Shown here: positions 38,801 through 48,313 of the stretch, piece by piece
Layout of the letters: every line of letters begins with the position of its first letter
Position numbering within the stretch: position 1 is the stretch's first letter
DNA from: Cupriavidus basilensis OR16
GTDB lineage: Bacteria; Pseudomonadota; Gammaproteobacteria; Burkholderiales; Burkholderiaceae
DNA: 64,000 nt
Assembly (NCBI RefSeq): GCF_000243095.1
Contig: NZ_AHJE01000005.1
Coordinates: 1 to 64,000, forward strand
Direction of reading: 5' to 3'
Program-made: the position numbers and the translations under genes
The notes under the pieces: model-generated
What the model was told of the DNA's origin: nothing
The model's input: only the letters and a program-made list of their open reading frames with translations
Databases searched by the model: none

Positions 38801-40360
38801 TCAGGCTGCCGGCGCGAGCCGGAAGGCACCCACCGCTTCGGCCAGCTGGCGCGCCTGCGCTTCGAGCGACCCGGCCGCGGCGGCGGCCTGCTCCACCAGC
38901 GCCGCGTTCTGCTGGGTGACTTCTTCCATCTGCGTCACCGCCTGGCTTACCTGCACGATGCCCGCGCTTTGCTCCAGCGACGCCGACGAGATGTCTTCCA
39001 TGATCCGCGCCAGGCGGCCCACGGCGTCCACCGTCTCGCTCATGGTCTGGCCGGCCTGGGCGACGAGCACATTGCCCGCGCCAACCTTGCTGGCCGAGTC
39101 GTCGATCAGCGACTTGATCTCCCGTGCCGCGTTGGCGCTGCGCTGCGCCAGCGCGCGCACCTCGCCCGCCACTACGGCAAAGCCGCGGCCGGCCTCGCCC
39201 GCGCGCGCCGCTTCCACGGCGGCGTTGAGCGCCAGGATATTGGTCTGGAAGGCAATGCCGTCGATCACGCCGATGATGTCGGCGATCCGTCGCGAACTGC
39301 TGCTGATGTCGCCCATGGTCTGCACCACGCCGCGCACGTCGTCACCGCCGCGCGTGGCCAGGCGCGCCGCTTCGGCGGCCAGCGCGCTAGCCTGGCGCGC
39401 GCTTTCCGTGTTGTTGCTCACCGTGGAGGTGAGTTCCTCCATGCTGGCGGCGGTTTGCTCGAGCGACGCGGATTGCTGCTCGGTGCGCGAGGACAGGTCG
39501 GTATTGCCGGCGGCGATCTCGCGCGCGCCGATGTTGACCGAGTCCGAACTGGATCGTACCTGGCTGACCGTGCGCGTCAGCGCCACCTGCATGCGCGCCA
39601 CGGCGGCGAGCACGCGGCCCACCTCGTTGTTGCCGGCGGCCGCGGCGGGATGGCTCAGGTCGCCCTGCGCCACGCGGTCGAGGTGCTCGGCGGCCGTGGC
39701 CAGAGGCGCCACGATAGCCGCGCGCAGCCCAAGGTGCACCGCCACGATCAGGCCCAGCGCGGCGGTGATACCAACCACCACGAGCCTTACCACCCACTGG
39801 TAGCGCGAGCTGCTGGTTTCGGTTTCCTGCCGCGCCAGCTGGCTCGCCTGTTCCTGGAAGCGCTCGAGGCCCACCGAATACTCGGCCCCGGAGGCGGTGA
39901 TTTCCTTGTCATTGATCGCCGCGTAGGCGGCGGGGTCTCCCGCGCGCAAGGCGGCCAGGGCTCGCTCGACCGTGCCGCCATGCCGGCGCGCGGCATCCAC
40001 AACCTGGCGGCGCTGGGCGTCGTCCTGGCCTTCCTGCACGGGCGCGGCCTCGAAGCGCTGCAACGCCTCGGCCGAGCGCTTGAGCGATTTGCCGGCGGCA
40101 TCGAGCGCGCCGGCGTTGACTTCGGCGCCGCCCTCGCGAGCCGAGGCATAGGCGCGCGCGAGCGCCGAGCGCGCCCGGGTCATGTCCTTGTACGCATCGT
40201 TGAGCAGCAGGGCACTGGCGGAGAGTTGCCCCACGCGCCCGGTCGCCTGATCCGCGGCGCGCAGCGCGAGCACGCCAACACCCGCGCCGAACACGATCAT
40301 GCATGCAAAGGTTACCAGGACTGCCAGCAGGGCAGTGCGCACGCTCAGGTTTTTCATCAT
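38801..40360 (-). CDS. Methyl-accepting chemotaxis protein
   Basis: The 519-residue chemoreceptor has TM1 (about 10-32), a four-helix-bundle periplasmic domain (about 40-185), TM2 (about 190-210), HAMP (about 211-262: APLATAAEHLDRVAQGDLSH) and the signalling domain. The hairpin tip is intact: [60 protein letters not shown]. The C-terminus lacks a CheR-binding NWETF-type pentapeptide. It is divergent from a second receptor gene that is broken. Confidence 0.95.
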   Translation of the reverse strand: MMKNLSVRTALLAVLVTFACMIVFGAGVGVLALRAADQATGRVGQLSASALLLNDAYKDMTRARSALARAYASAREGGAEVNAGALDAAGKSLKRSAEALQRFEAAPVQEGQDDAQRRQVVDAARRHGGTVERALAALRAGDPAAYAAINDKEITASGAEYSVGLERFQEQASQLARQETETSSSRYQWVVRLVVVGITAALGLIVAVHLGLRAAIVAPLATAAEHLDRVAQGDLSHPAAAAGNNEVGRVLAAVARMQVALTRTVSQVRSSSDSVNIGAREIAAGNTDLSSRTEQQSASLEQTAASMEELTSTVSNNTESARQASALAAEAARLATRGGDDVRGVVQTMGDISSSSRRIADIIGVIDGIAFQTNILALNAAVEAARAGEAGRGFAVVAGEVRALAQRSANAAREIKSLIDDSASKVGAGNVLVAQAGQTMSETVDAVGRLARIMEDISSASLEQSAGIVQVSQAVTQMEEVTQQNAALVEQAAAAAGSLEAQARQLAEAVGAFRLAPAA

Positions 40361-40604
40361 GGTCTGGAACAGGGGGGATTGAGATCACTGGGCTAACGGA
40401 CGGCTTTGCCGGGACTTGACCGAAGCTGGCGCGCGGCCGCATGAAAGTTTGCGCAAAATCAATCGAGGGGCCTGAATTCGCCCTACAGGTGCCGTCTTGC
40501 GCACACTTGACGGCGCGGCCTCAAGTTGTTGTTGCACTGCACCGATAGACAGGTTTTCCGCCCAGCGCGCCATTTCAGCTTTTCACCATCCGGGCCTCTT
40601 TCAC

Positions 40605-41719
40605 ATGCTTGCCAGCCTTACGATCCGCGCCCGCCTTATCGCCACGGTCTCCCTGCTATTCCTGCTTGCCCTTGGCGTTGGCGTGGCCGGCTTGCTTGGC
40701 TTGCGCGCCGCCAACGACGCCCATGAATCGACTTACTCGAACCAGCTTGCCTCGGCCCTGGCACTGGGCGAGGCGGACCTGAGCCTGACCCGGGCACGCA
40801 CCGCGCTGGACCGCGCCATCGTTGGCCCGCTGGAGCTGGCACTGAAGCAATTCGACCGCATCGCGGCCGGCGATCTCAGCCATCCCGTGCAGGTCACCCG
40901 CCGTGATGAAATGGGCCGCTTGCTTGAGGGTCTAGCGCGCATGCAGGCCAGCCTTGCGCTCACCGTGGGGCGGGTGCGCCAGGGCTCGGGTGCCATCACG
41001 GCGGCCACCCTGCAGATCGCCGCCGGCAATGCGGACCTGTCCAGCCGCACGGAGGCGCAGGCGGCTTCGCTCGAGGAAACGGCGTCCAGCAGGAGCAGAT
41101 GACTTCCACGGTGCGCCAGAACGCGGACAACGCGCGCCAGGCCAGCCAGCTTGCCGTCAGCGCGGTCGAGGTGGCCAGCCAGGGCGGCGCGGTGGTGAGC
41201 GATGTGCTGGCCAGCATGGGCGATATCAGCACGGCGGCCAGGACCGTGGCGGAGATCATCGGCGTGGTCGACGGCATTGCCTTCCAGACCAATATCCTGG
41301 CGCTCAACGCCGCCGTGGAAGCCGCCCGCGCCGGGGAGCAGGGGCGCGGGTTCGCGGTGGTTGCTGGCGAGGTGCGCGGCCTTGCCCAGCGCAGCGCCAG
41401 GGCGGCTCGCGAGATCAAGTCCATGATCGAGACGTCGCTGGCGCATGTGGCCTTGGGCAGCGGCCAGGCCGGGCGCGCGGCCACCACCATGGAGGAGGTG
41501 GTCGCGGCGATCCGCCGGGTGACCGACATCATGAGCGAGATCGCGGCGGCTTCGGTCGAGCAGAGCAGCGGTATCGAGCAGGTCAATCAAGCGGTGGCGT
41601 CGATGGACCAGTCCACCCAGCAGAACGCGGCGCTGGTCGAGCAGGCCGCCGCGGCCGCCGCATCGCTGGAGGACCCGGCGCGCCAGCTCAACCAGGCCAT
41701 CGCGGCGTTGCGCATCTAG
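40605..41719 (+). pseudogene. Second chemoreceptor, sensor domain deleted and frameshifted
   Basis: The protein begins MLASLTIRARLIATVSLLFL with TM1. At about 40820 the short helix ALDRAI joins directly to VGPLELALKQFDRIAAGDLS (end of TM2/HAMP), so most of the periplasmic ligand domain and TM2 are absent. At about 41091 the frame breaks: EETAS should continue with SMEQMTSTV (AGCATGGAGCAG), but one T is missing. The second frame then carries the normal signalling domain ([40 protein letters not shown]) to 41719. So a deletion and a 1-nt loss both occur in one gene, which argues that not all breaks are sequencing error. Confidence 0.82.
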
Positions 41720-41865
41720 ACGGGCCCGGGGGGCGGCGCGTGACAGGAAATGAGGGGAAGCCGCACGCGCACTTTGTGCGTTAGGCCCCATTAGACTAGG
41801 GTATACGTTGTGACGAGAGTGGCGGAATAGTGCCATCGTTGCCAGCAGGCGCCCGGCATAGGCCG

Positions 41866-44800
41866 ATGCGCCGGGAAAAGCCCCGGTTTCCTCGCAAACG
41901 GACCCGAATCGTGCGTCGACGTATCTGGCCCAGGCTACTGGTATTGGCGCTGCTCGGGGGGGCCGGTAACCCCCTTTGCGCCGTCGTTGCCGAAGAACTG
42001 GCCACCTCGCGGCTGCAGGCGCGCTACTTCGCCGGGCAGGCGAAAGACGTCGCCTTCGCGATCAAGGACGGCCCGAGCGAGCGCATCCGCTTTCCCGAGG
42101 ACGGCCCCTACGACCTGCGCTTCGGCTATAGCCTGATGCCGCAATTCACCGAGCTGCTGGAGGCACGGGGCTTTCGGCGCGAGCGCCAGGCGCAGTGGTC
42201 CGACCGCATGCTGGCGCTGACCGATTCCGGCCTGTTCGCGCCGTACCACGAGAAGACCCAGGCCGGCCTGGACCTGCTCGACTGCAATGACATGCCGTTT
42301 ACCGCCAGGAGCGCGCCGCCCCGCACCTACGGCAGTTTCCACGCCATTCCGACCTTGCTGGTCGGCGCGTTGCTCTTCATCGAGAACCGCGACCTGCTCG
42401 ATCCTGAATATCCCACGCGCAACCCCGCGCTGGACGTGCGCCGCTTCACGCGTGCCGCGGTGGACCAGGGCGTGCACTTTTTCAACGACAAGCACGATGC
42501 CGCCGGCGGCAGCACGCTCGCCACCCAGATCGAGAAATATCGCCACTCGCGCGCGGGCCGCACCGGCTCGCCCAAGGAGAAGCTGCGCCAGATGGCCAGC
42601 GCATCGATGCGCGCCTACCTGGACGGCCCGAATACCATCGCCGCCCGGGAACGCATCCTGCTCGATTACCTCAACACCGTGCCGCTCTCGGCCCGGGCCG
42701 GCGTGGGCGAGGTCAACGGGCTGGGCGACGGCCTGTGGGCCTGGTACGGGCAGGACTTCGACGAGGCCAACCGCTTGCTGGCCAGCGCCGCCGGGCCGGG
42801 ACCCGGCGCGGGCCAGGGCCAGGGCGAACTCGGCCAGCGGCAGGCTCGCGTGTTCAAGGAGGCCCTATCGTTGATCATCGCGCAGCGTGGGCCATCGCAC
42901 TTCTTGCGGCGCGATACCGCCACGCTGGCGGAGCTGACTGACAGCTATATCCGCTTGCTGTCCGCCGCCGGCACCATCCCGCCCTGGCTGCGCGACGCGT
43001 CGCTGGCCCAGACCCTGGTGCTGGCTCCCCCGGCCATGGATCGGCCGGAGGTGTCTTTCATCTCCCGCAAAGCCATCAGCGGGGTGCGCACAGACCTGCT
43101 GCGCTATCTCGACCTTGACAGCAGCTACGCGCTGGACCGGCTCGACCTGACGGCCCACAGCACCATCAATACCGGCTTGCAGCGCGTGGTCACCGAGGCG
43201 CTGTTGCGGGCGGGCACGCGTGATGGCGCGCATGGCTTCGGGATGTATGGCCATAACCTGCTGCGCGAGGGCGACGATCCGGCCAAGCTGGCGATCAGCT
43301 TCACGCTCTACGAGAAGGTTGACGGCGCCAACCTGCTGCGCGTGCAGGCCGACAACCTGGACCTGCCGTTCGACCTGAACCGCGGCGCGCGGCTGAACCT
43401 GGGCTCCACCGCCAAGCTGCGCACGCTGGTGACCTACCTGGAGATCATCTCCGAGCTCCACGAGAAATACGCCGGCATGTCCGCTGCCGAACTGCGCGAG
43501 GTCAAGCCGGCCAAGCTGGACGCTTTGACCCAGTGGGTGGTGGGCTACCTGCTCGCGGCACCGGACAAGGGCCGCCGCGCCATCCTGGAAGCCGCCATGC
43601 TGCGCCGCTATTCCGGCGGCGCGGGAGAGGCGTTCTTTACTGGCGGCGGGCTACAGACGTTCACCAACTTCGAGCGCTGGGAAAACTTGAAGATCATGCC
43701 GGTGCGCGAAGCGTTCGAGCACTCGGTGAACCTGGTCTTTATCCGCCTGATGCGAGACATCGTGCGCTACGAAACCTATCGCCTGCATCCGGATGCCGAT
43801 GACTGGCTGAACAATCCGGCCGCGCCGCAACGCCGCGCCTACCTGGTGCGGTTTGCCGACAAGGAGGGCAGCGACTACCTGCACGCCTTCTACGGGAAAT
43901 ATCGCGGCATGACCCAGCAGGAGGCCGCCAGGCGCGTGCTCCAGAACCGGCGCTTCTCACCCGTGGGGCTGGCGGTGACGCTGCGCAGCATCGATCCCGA
44001 TATCGACCCGGCACAGTTCAACAAGGTCATGCTCGCTACGCTGCCCAAGGCGGGGCTGACCGATGAGAAGCTGGCCAAGCTGTACAGCAAATACGGGCCA
44101 ACCAGCTTTTCGCTGAACGACCGGGGCTACCTGGCGCGGGTGCACCCGCTTGAGCTGTGGCTGCTGAATTACCTGCGCCAGCGCCCCGACGCCAGCCTGG
44201 ATGAAGTCTTGCGCGACAGCACCGCGCAGCGCCAGGAGGTGTACGCCTGGCTGTTCAAGACCCACCACCCCGGGGGGCAGACGCGCCGCATCCGCAGCCA
44301 GCTGGAGCGCCAGGCCTTTGGCGAGATCGCGCGCCGGTGGCAGCGCCTGGGCTATCCGTTCAGTGCCATCACGGCGTCCTATGCCTCGGCGATTGGCGCG
44401 GCGGGGGACCGGCCGGCGGCGTTGGCCGAACTGGTGGGCATCGTGCAGGGCAACGGCGTGCGCCAGCAGGCCACGGCACTGCGCAGCATGGAATTTGCGG
44501 CGGGCACACCGTATGCGACTGATTTTTGGCCTGGGAAAAGAAGACCACGCGCTTGTTGAGCGAGGATATCGCCGAGGTGGTGCGCACCGCGCTGATCGGG
44601 GTGGTGGATTCGGGCACGGCGGGATCGTTGAAATCGGCGCTGGGTGGCAGCGGCATCGTGGCTGGCGGCAAGACCGGCACGGGCGATCATCGCTATGAAG
44701 TCTACGGGCCAGGCGGCAGGCTGATTTCCTCACGCGTGGTCAGCCGCTCGGCCACGTTCGTGTTCTTCCTGGGCGACCGTTACTTCGGCAACGTCACGGC

Positions 44801-44939
44801 TTATGTGCAAGAGCCCTATGCCGCGCGCTACGCCTTTACCAGTGCGCTGTCCGTGCAGTTGCTGAAATCGCTGGCGCCGACCATCCTGCCACTGGCGCGC
44901 GACGGCGGCGTGCGTTCACCGCTGGCATGCAAGCACTGA
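41866..44939 (+). pseudogene. Bifunctional penicillin-binding protein (GT51 plus transpeptidase), frameshifted
   Basis: After a basic N-terminus and a TM helix, a transglycosylase-like domain appears (TLLVGALLFIENRDLLDPEY, AAGGSTLATQIEKYRHSRAG), followed by a transpeptidase domain with STAK (LNLGSTAKLRTLVTYLEI) and SVN (FEHSVNLVFIRLM). At about 44525 the frame changes in a run of five T residues (GATTTTTGGCC); one more T would let PYATD continue with LAWEKKTTRLLSEDIA. The KTG motif (VAGGKTGTGDHRYEVYG) lies after the break, so the transpeptidase is interrupted. The start could also be the GTG at 41830. One base restores it, so error or very recent mutation are both possible. Confidence 0.78.
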
Positions 44940-44962
44940 CCGGCAGCGCTGCGGGGGCGAGC

Positions 44963-45142
44963 CTAGTCCCAGCCATGTCGTCGGGCGCAATACTCGTCTT
45001 CGGAGGTGCGGGCGTACCGTTCGTACTCGGCGATGACCTGCAAGGTGGCGGACTGGAGCAGGGAGCCTGCGGTGAGCAGGGCCGCGAGATCGCGCAGGCC
45101 CTGCAGGCAGGTCACGGTGGGGGGTAAGGCTTGGTCCTGCAT
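44963..45142 (-). CDS. Small hypothetical protein (59 aa)
   Basis: The 59-residue protein starts MQDQALPPTVTCLQGLRDLA and contains a helical middle with LQSATLQVIAEYERYARTSE. No signal peptide, membrane segment or known motif is visible, and the ribosome site is weak. An in-frame ATG further out at 45223 adds 27 residues of poor quality. It is kept because the reading frame is bracketed by two genes and its composition is gene-like. Confidence 0.4.
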   Translation of the reverse strand: MQDQALPPTVTCLQGLRDLAALLTAGSLLQSATLQVIAEYERYARTSEDEYCARRHGWD

Positions 45143-45265
45143 GATGCGTTGCTGGCTCGATGATGGGCGGGATGTGCCTCCCGACAATTCGATTGTAGGT
45201 AGCGCCGGCCGGGCTAAATGCAAACCAATGTGTCCGCGCGTACCTTCAGGGGCTGGAATCGCAAA

Positions 45266-46408
45266 TCAGTTGTTTCGGAGCCACGGAATATAGCGCGCGA
45301 GCAGCGCTGCCATCACAAGGGCACCCCCAATCCACAGCACGATGATGACGGCCGCCGCCACGCGGCTGCTTGGGCGTTGCGCGGCCGCAACGGCGGCGGC
45401 CCGGTACTCGCGCATCAGGTCCGGCGGGATCATGCGGATGGCCAGCATGACCCCAAGCGGCACCAGCACGATGTCGTCCAGGTAGCCGAGCACCGGGATG
45501 AAGTCGGGGATCAGGTCGATCGGCGACAGCGCGTAGCCCGCCACCAGCAGGCCCATGGCTTTTGCGTACCACGGCGTGCGCGGGTCGTGCGCGGCCAGCC
45601 ACAGGGCGTGGACATCGCGCAATACCTCGCGCGCCCATCCGCGCCCGCTGGCGGCCAGCCGCGCGCCGTGGGCCCGCACATCGTCCACCACCGGCACGAA
45701 CGCCAGCACCAGCAGCAACGCCGCGAGCGCCAGCGTGGCGCTGAATCCCAGTTGCTTGAAGCCCAGCGCGCCGACCACGCCGCCCAGGAAGAACAGCGCC
45801 ACCAGGATGGCCAGCGTGCGCAGCCGGGGCCGGTTGGCCAGCACCGCCGGCCTGGCCTCGTCTGACCTGGCGAGGTTCCAGTAGAACAGCTTGCCGAGTT
45901 CGATGCCGATGTCGGTCACCATGCCGGTAATGTGGGTGGTGCGGATCTCGGCGCGGGAAATCTTGGTGATCATGGCGTTTTGCAGGCCCATGATGAAGCA
46001 CAGCACCATCACCGTGGCGGGAATGAACAGCCATTGGTGATTGCCGAGGTTGCCGCCGAGCAGGCCAAAGCAAAGCAGCAGGAAGGCCTCCAGCATCAGG
46101 GGCAGGGCATACTCGCTGTTCAGGTGTTCACGCCTTGCCCAGTTGATGAGGACGGCGGAAGTGGCTGCGCCAGCCAGGAAGGACAGCAACGCGCCGAGCC
46201 CCTGCAGGATCATCCCGACCTGCCCCAGCGCAAGGTGGTCCGCCATGGCCGAGACGATGCCCGTCATGTGGGAGGTGTACTGCTGCACGGCGAGAAAGCC
46301 GCCGGCGTTGGTGGCGCCGGCCACGAAGCTGAGAAAACCGGCGAGTTGCCGGTTGGCGTGCGGGCTGCGTACCCGTCCGGTGAGGTTGCGCAGGTAGGTG
46401 ATGGGCAT
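45266..46408 (-). CDS. Membrane protein fusing DUF1275 (YoaK) and DUF1232 (YkvA) domains
   Basis: The protein has 380 residues. Residues about 20-235 are the DUF1275/YoaK domain with about six helices (FLSFVAGATNAGGFLAVQQY, TSHMTGIVSAMADHLALGQV, FIMGLQNAMITKISRAEIRT). After a linker, residues about 285-370 are the DUF1232/YkvA-type domain with the signature PWYAKAMGLLVAGYALSPID and LIPDFIPVLGYLDDIVLVPL. Single-domain versions of each are common; this fusion joins them. Their roles are unknown. The start at 46408 is well placed. The HPr-like gene lies upstream on the same strand, 26 bases away. Confidence 0.85.
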   Translation of the reverse strand: MPITYLRNLTGRVRSPHANRQLAGFLSFVAGATNAGGFLAVQQYTSHMTGIVSAMADHLALGQVGMILQGLGALLSFLAGAATSAVLINWARREHLNSEYALPLMLEAFLLLCFGLLGGNLGNHQWLFIPATVMVLCFIMGLQNAMITKISRAEIRTTHITGMVTDIGIELGKLFYWNLARSDEARPAVLANRPRLRTLAILVALFFLGGVVGALGFKQLGFSATLALAALLLVLAFVPVVDDVRAHGARLAASGRGWAREVLRDVHALWLAAHDPRTPWYAKAMGLLVAGYALSPIDLIPDFIPVLGYLDDIVLVPLGVMLAIRMIPPDLMREYRAAAVAAAQRPSSRVAAAVIIVLWIGGALVMAALLARYIPWLRNN

Positions 46409-46433
46409 GGCTGCCGTCCGGAGTGCTTGCGGC

Positions 46434-46685
46434 TTAGTCGGTCAGCAGGGCGCAGATCACGCGCAGTGCCACCGACTCATCCGCGCCGCTGGCCTGGATG
46501 CGCAAGCGCAGCCCGGCGCGCGCCGACAGGTGCATGACCTCGGACACATTCTTGGCGTCCGCCGTGCAGCCATTGCTGCTTAGCTGGATATCGCACTCGA
46601 ACTGGCTGGCCGTGCTGGTCAGCCGTGCGGCCCTGCGGCCCTGCAGCCCGTGAGGGCTGGACATCTCAATCGTTGCTTCTACCAC
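46434..46685 (-). CDS. HPr-like protein lacking the phosphorylatable histidine
   Basis: Started at the GTG at 46685 (ribosome site GAGAGTGAA), the product has 83 residues, matching HPr length. It aligns throughout with E. coli HPr: EATIEMSSPHGL, RRAARLTSTASQFECDIQLS, SNGCTADAKNVSEVMHL, ASGADESVALRVICALL. The active loop GLH(T/A)RP is GLQGRR here, so His15 is Gln and the following Pro is Arg; the regulatory Ser46 position is Asn (KNVSEV). It cannot be a PTS phosphocarrier. No EI or EII gene is nearby. It could be a binding partner that mimics unphosphorylated HPr. The call is from hand alignment. Confidence 0.72.
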   Translation of the reverse strand: MVEATIEMSSPHGLQGRRAARLTSTASQFECDIQLSSNGCTADAKNVSEVMHLSARAGLRLRIQASGADESVALRVICALLTD

Positions 46686-46927
46686 TTCACTCTCGGTAAA
46701 ACTTCGATAAAGCCTGGATGCCAGGCACGCGCGAAACCGGACAACTGCCACGGCATTGCCTGCCAACATGTATCGAATGGTAATCCAATTGCCATGCCGG
46801 GCACACGGATGCTTCTTGCTGCCCAATTTTGTTCGCCTCGCTGGCAGAATATGGCTTCGCCCGGCCATACCCGATGCCTGTACCGTTCGTCACGCCGCCA
46901 TGTCCTTTCCGGAGTCATCGCCCCACC

Positions 46928-48294
46928 ATGCAAGCACGCCCCCAATCCGTTGCCGTCCCGGTCCGTCCGCTCTCCCTCCTGCTGGCGCGCTCGCCCTGGC
47001 AGGTACCCAGGCCGTAGCGCAGACCATCCCGGTGCCCGCCGTATCGCCCGCGGTGGACCGTGCCTACGCCACCCTCGAAGCCGCGCCGCTGGTCAAGAAG
47101 GTGCTAGCCGACGTGAAGGCGGACGACGCGCGCTCGCTGGGCGATCTCAGGGCGCTGACCGAGATCCCCGCGCCGCCGTTCAAGGAGAAGGCCCGGGCTG
47201 AGTATTTCCTCTCCCGGCTCAAGGCGCTTGGCCTTGCCGATGCGCACATCGATGCCGAGGGCAATGCCATCGGCATCCGCAAGGGCAGCGGGAATGGGCC
47301 CAAGCTGCTGATCTCGGCGCACCTGGACACGGTCTTTCCCGAAGGCACCGATGTCACGGTCAAGGCGCGTGACGGCCGGCTCTACGCGCCGGGCATTTCC
47401 GACGACACGCGCGGGCTGACGGTCCTGTTGTCATGGCTCAAGGTGCTCAACGACAACCAGGTGCGCACCGTGGGCGACCTGGTGTTCGTTGGCAATGTGG
47501 GCGAGGAAGAGCTGGGCAACCTGCGCGGCATGAAGGCCGTGTTCCGCGATCACCCGGACCTCGATGGCATGGTCGGGCTGGAGCCGGGCGTGGGCGACCG
47601 GGTGCTGTCGCTCGGCACCGGCAGCCATCGTTACGCGGTGACGTTCCGCGGCCCGGGCGGTCATAGCTTCGGCGCCTTTGGCCTGCCCAGCGCCATCCAC
47701 GCCATGGGACGGGCCATCGCCAAGGTGAGCGACGTGCGCCCGCCCGAGGATCCCAAGACCACGTTCACGGTGGGCACGGTGGGTGGCGGCACGTCCGTCA
47801 ACGCGATTGCGGGCGACGCGCGCATGGCCGTGGATATCCGCTCCAACGCCACGCCGTCGCTGCTGGAAACCGAAAAGCAGATCATGGCGGCCATCGAGGC
47901 CGGGGTTGCCGAGGAAAACCGCCGCTGGCATCCGGCCGATGCCGCCAGCCAGATCACCTACCAGGTCAAGCAGATCGGCGACCGTCCGGCTGGCCATACA
48001 CCGCCGGACGCCATCATCGTGCAGGCGGCGGTGCGCGCTATCAAGGGCTATGGCAAGGGCACGCCCAGCCTGCGCGGCGGCAGCACCGACGCCAACGTGC
48101 CGATGTCGCTCGGCATTCCCGCCATCATCATCGGCAGCGGCGGCAAGACCGGCGGCTTCCATGCCCGCGATGAGTGGTACGACCCGACCAACGCCTGGGA
48201 AGGCGCGCAGGTCGGGCTGACCACGGTGCTCGGGCTGGTGGGCGTGCAGGGCGTGAGCCAGCCGTTGCTGGAAAAGCGCGCCGCCGCCAGGTAG
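46928..48294 (+). pseudogene. M20-family zinc metallopeptidase with frameshift in signal peptide
   Basis: The mature enzyme has the M20 catalytic set: SAHLDTVFPEGTDV (His-x-Asp), GISDDTRGL (bridging Asp), EEELGNLRG (Glu-Glu), TGSHRYAVTFRGPGGHSFG for the dimer domain, and GKTGGFHARDEWYD. The N-terminus starts MQARPQSVAVPVRPLSLLLA and would continue ALALAGTQAVAQ, an ideal signal peptide, but the frames differ by one base at about 46985 (CTGGCGCGCTC, expected one more G). An in-frame start at 46900 avoids the frameshift but gives no good signal peptide. The body of the enzyme is intact, so it may still be made from an alternative start as a cytoplasmic protein. Confidence 0.6.
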
Positions 48295-48313
48295 GAAAAG
48301 CCCGCCGCCTCCA

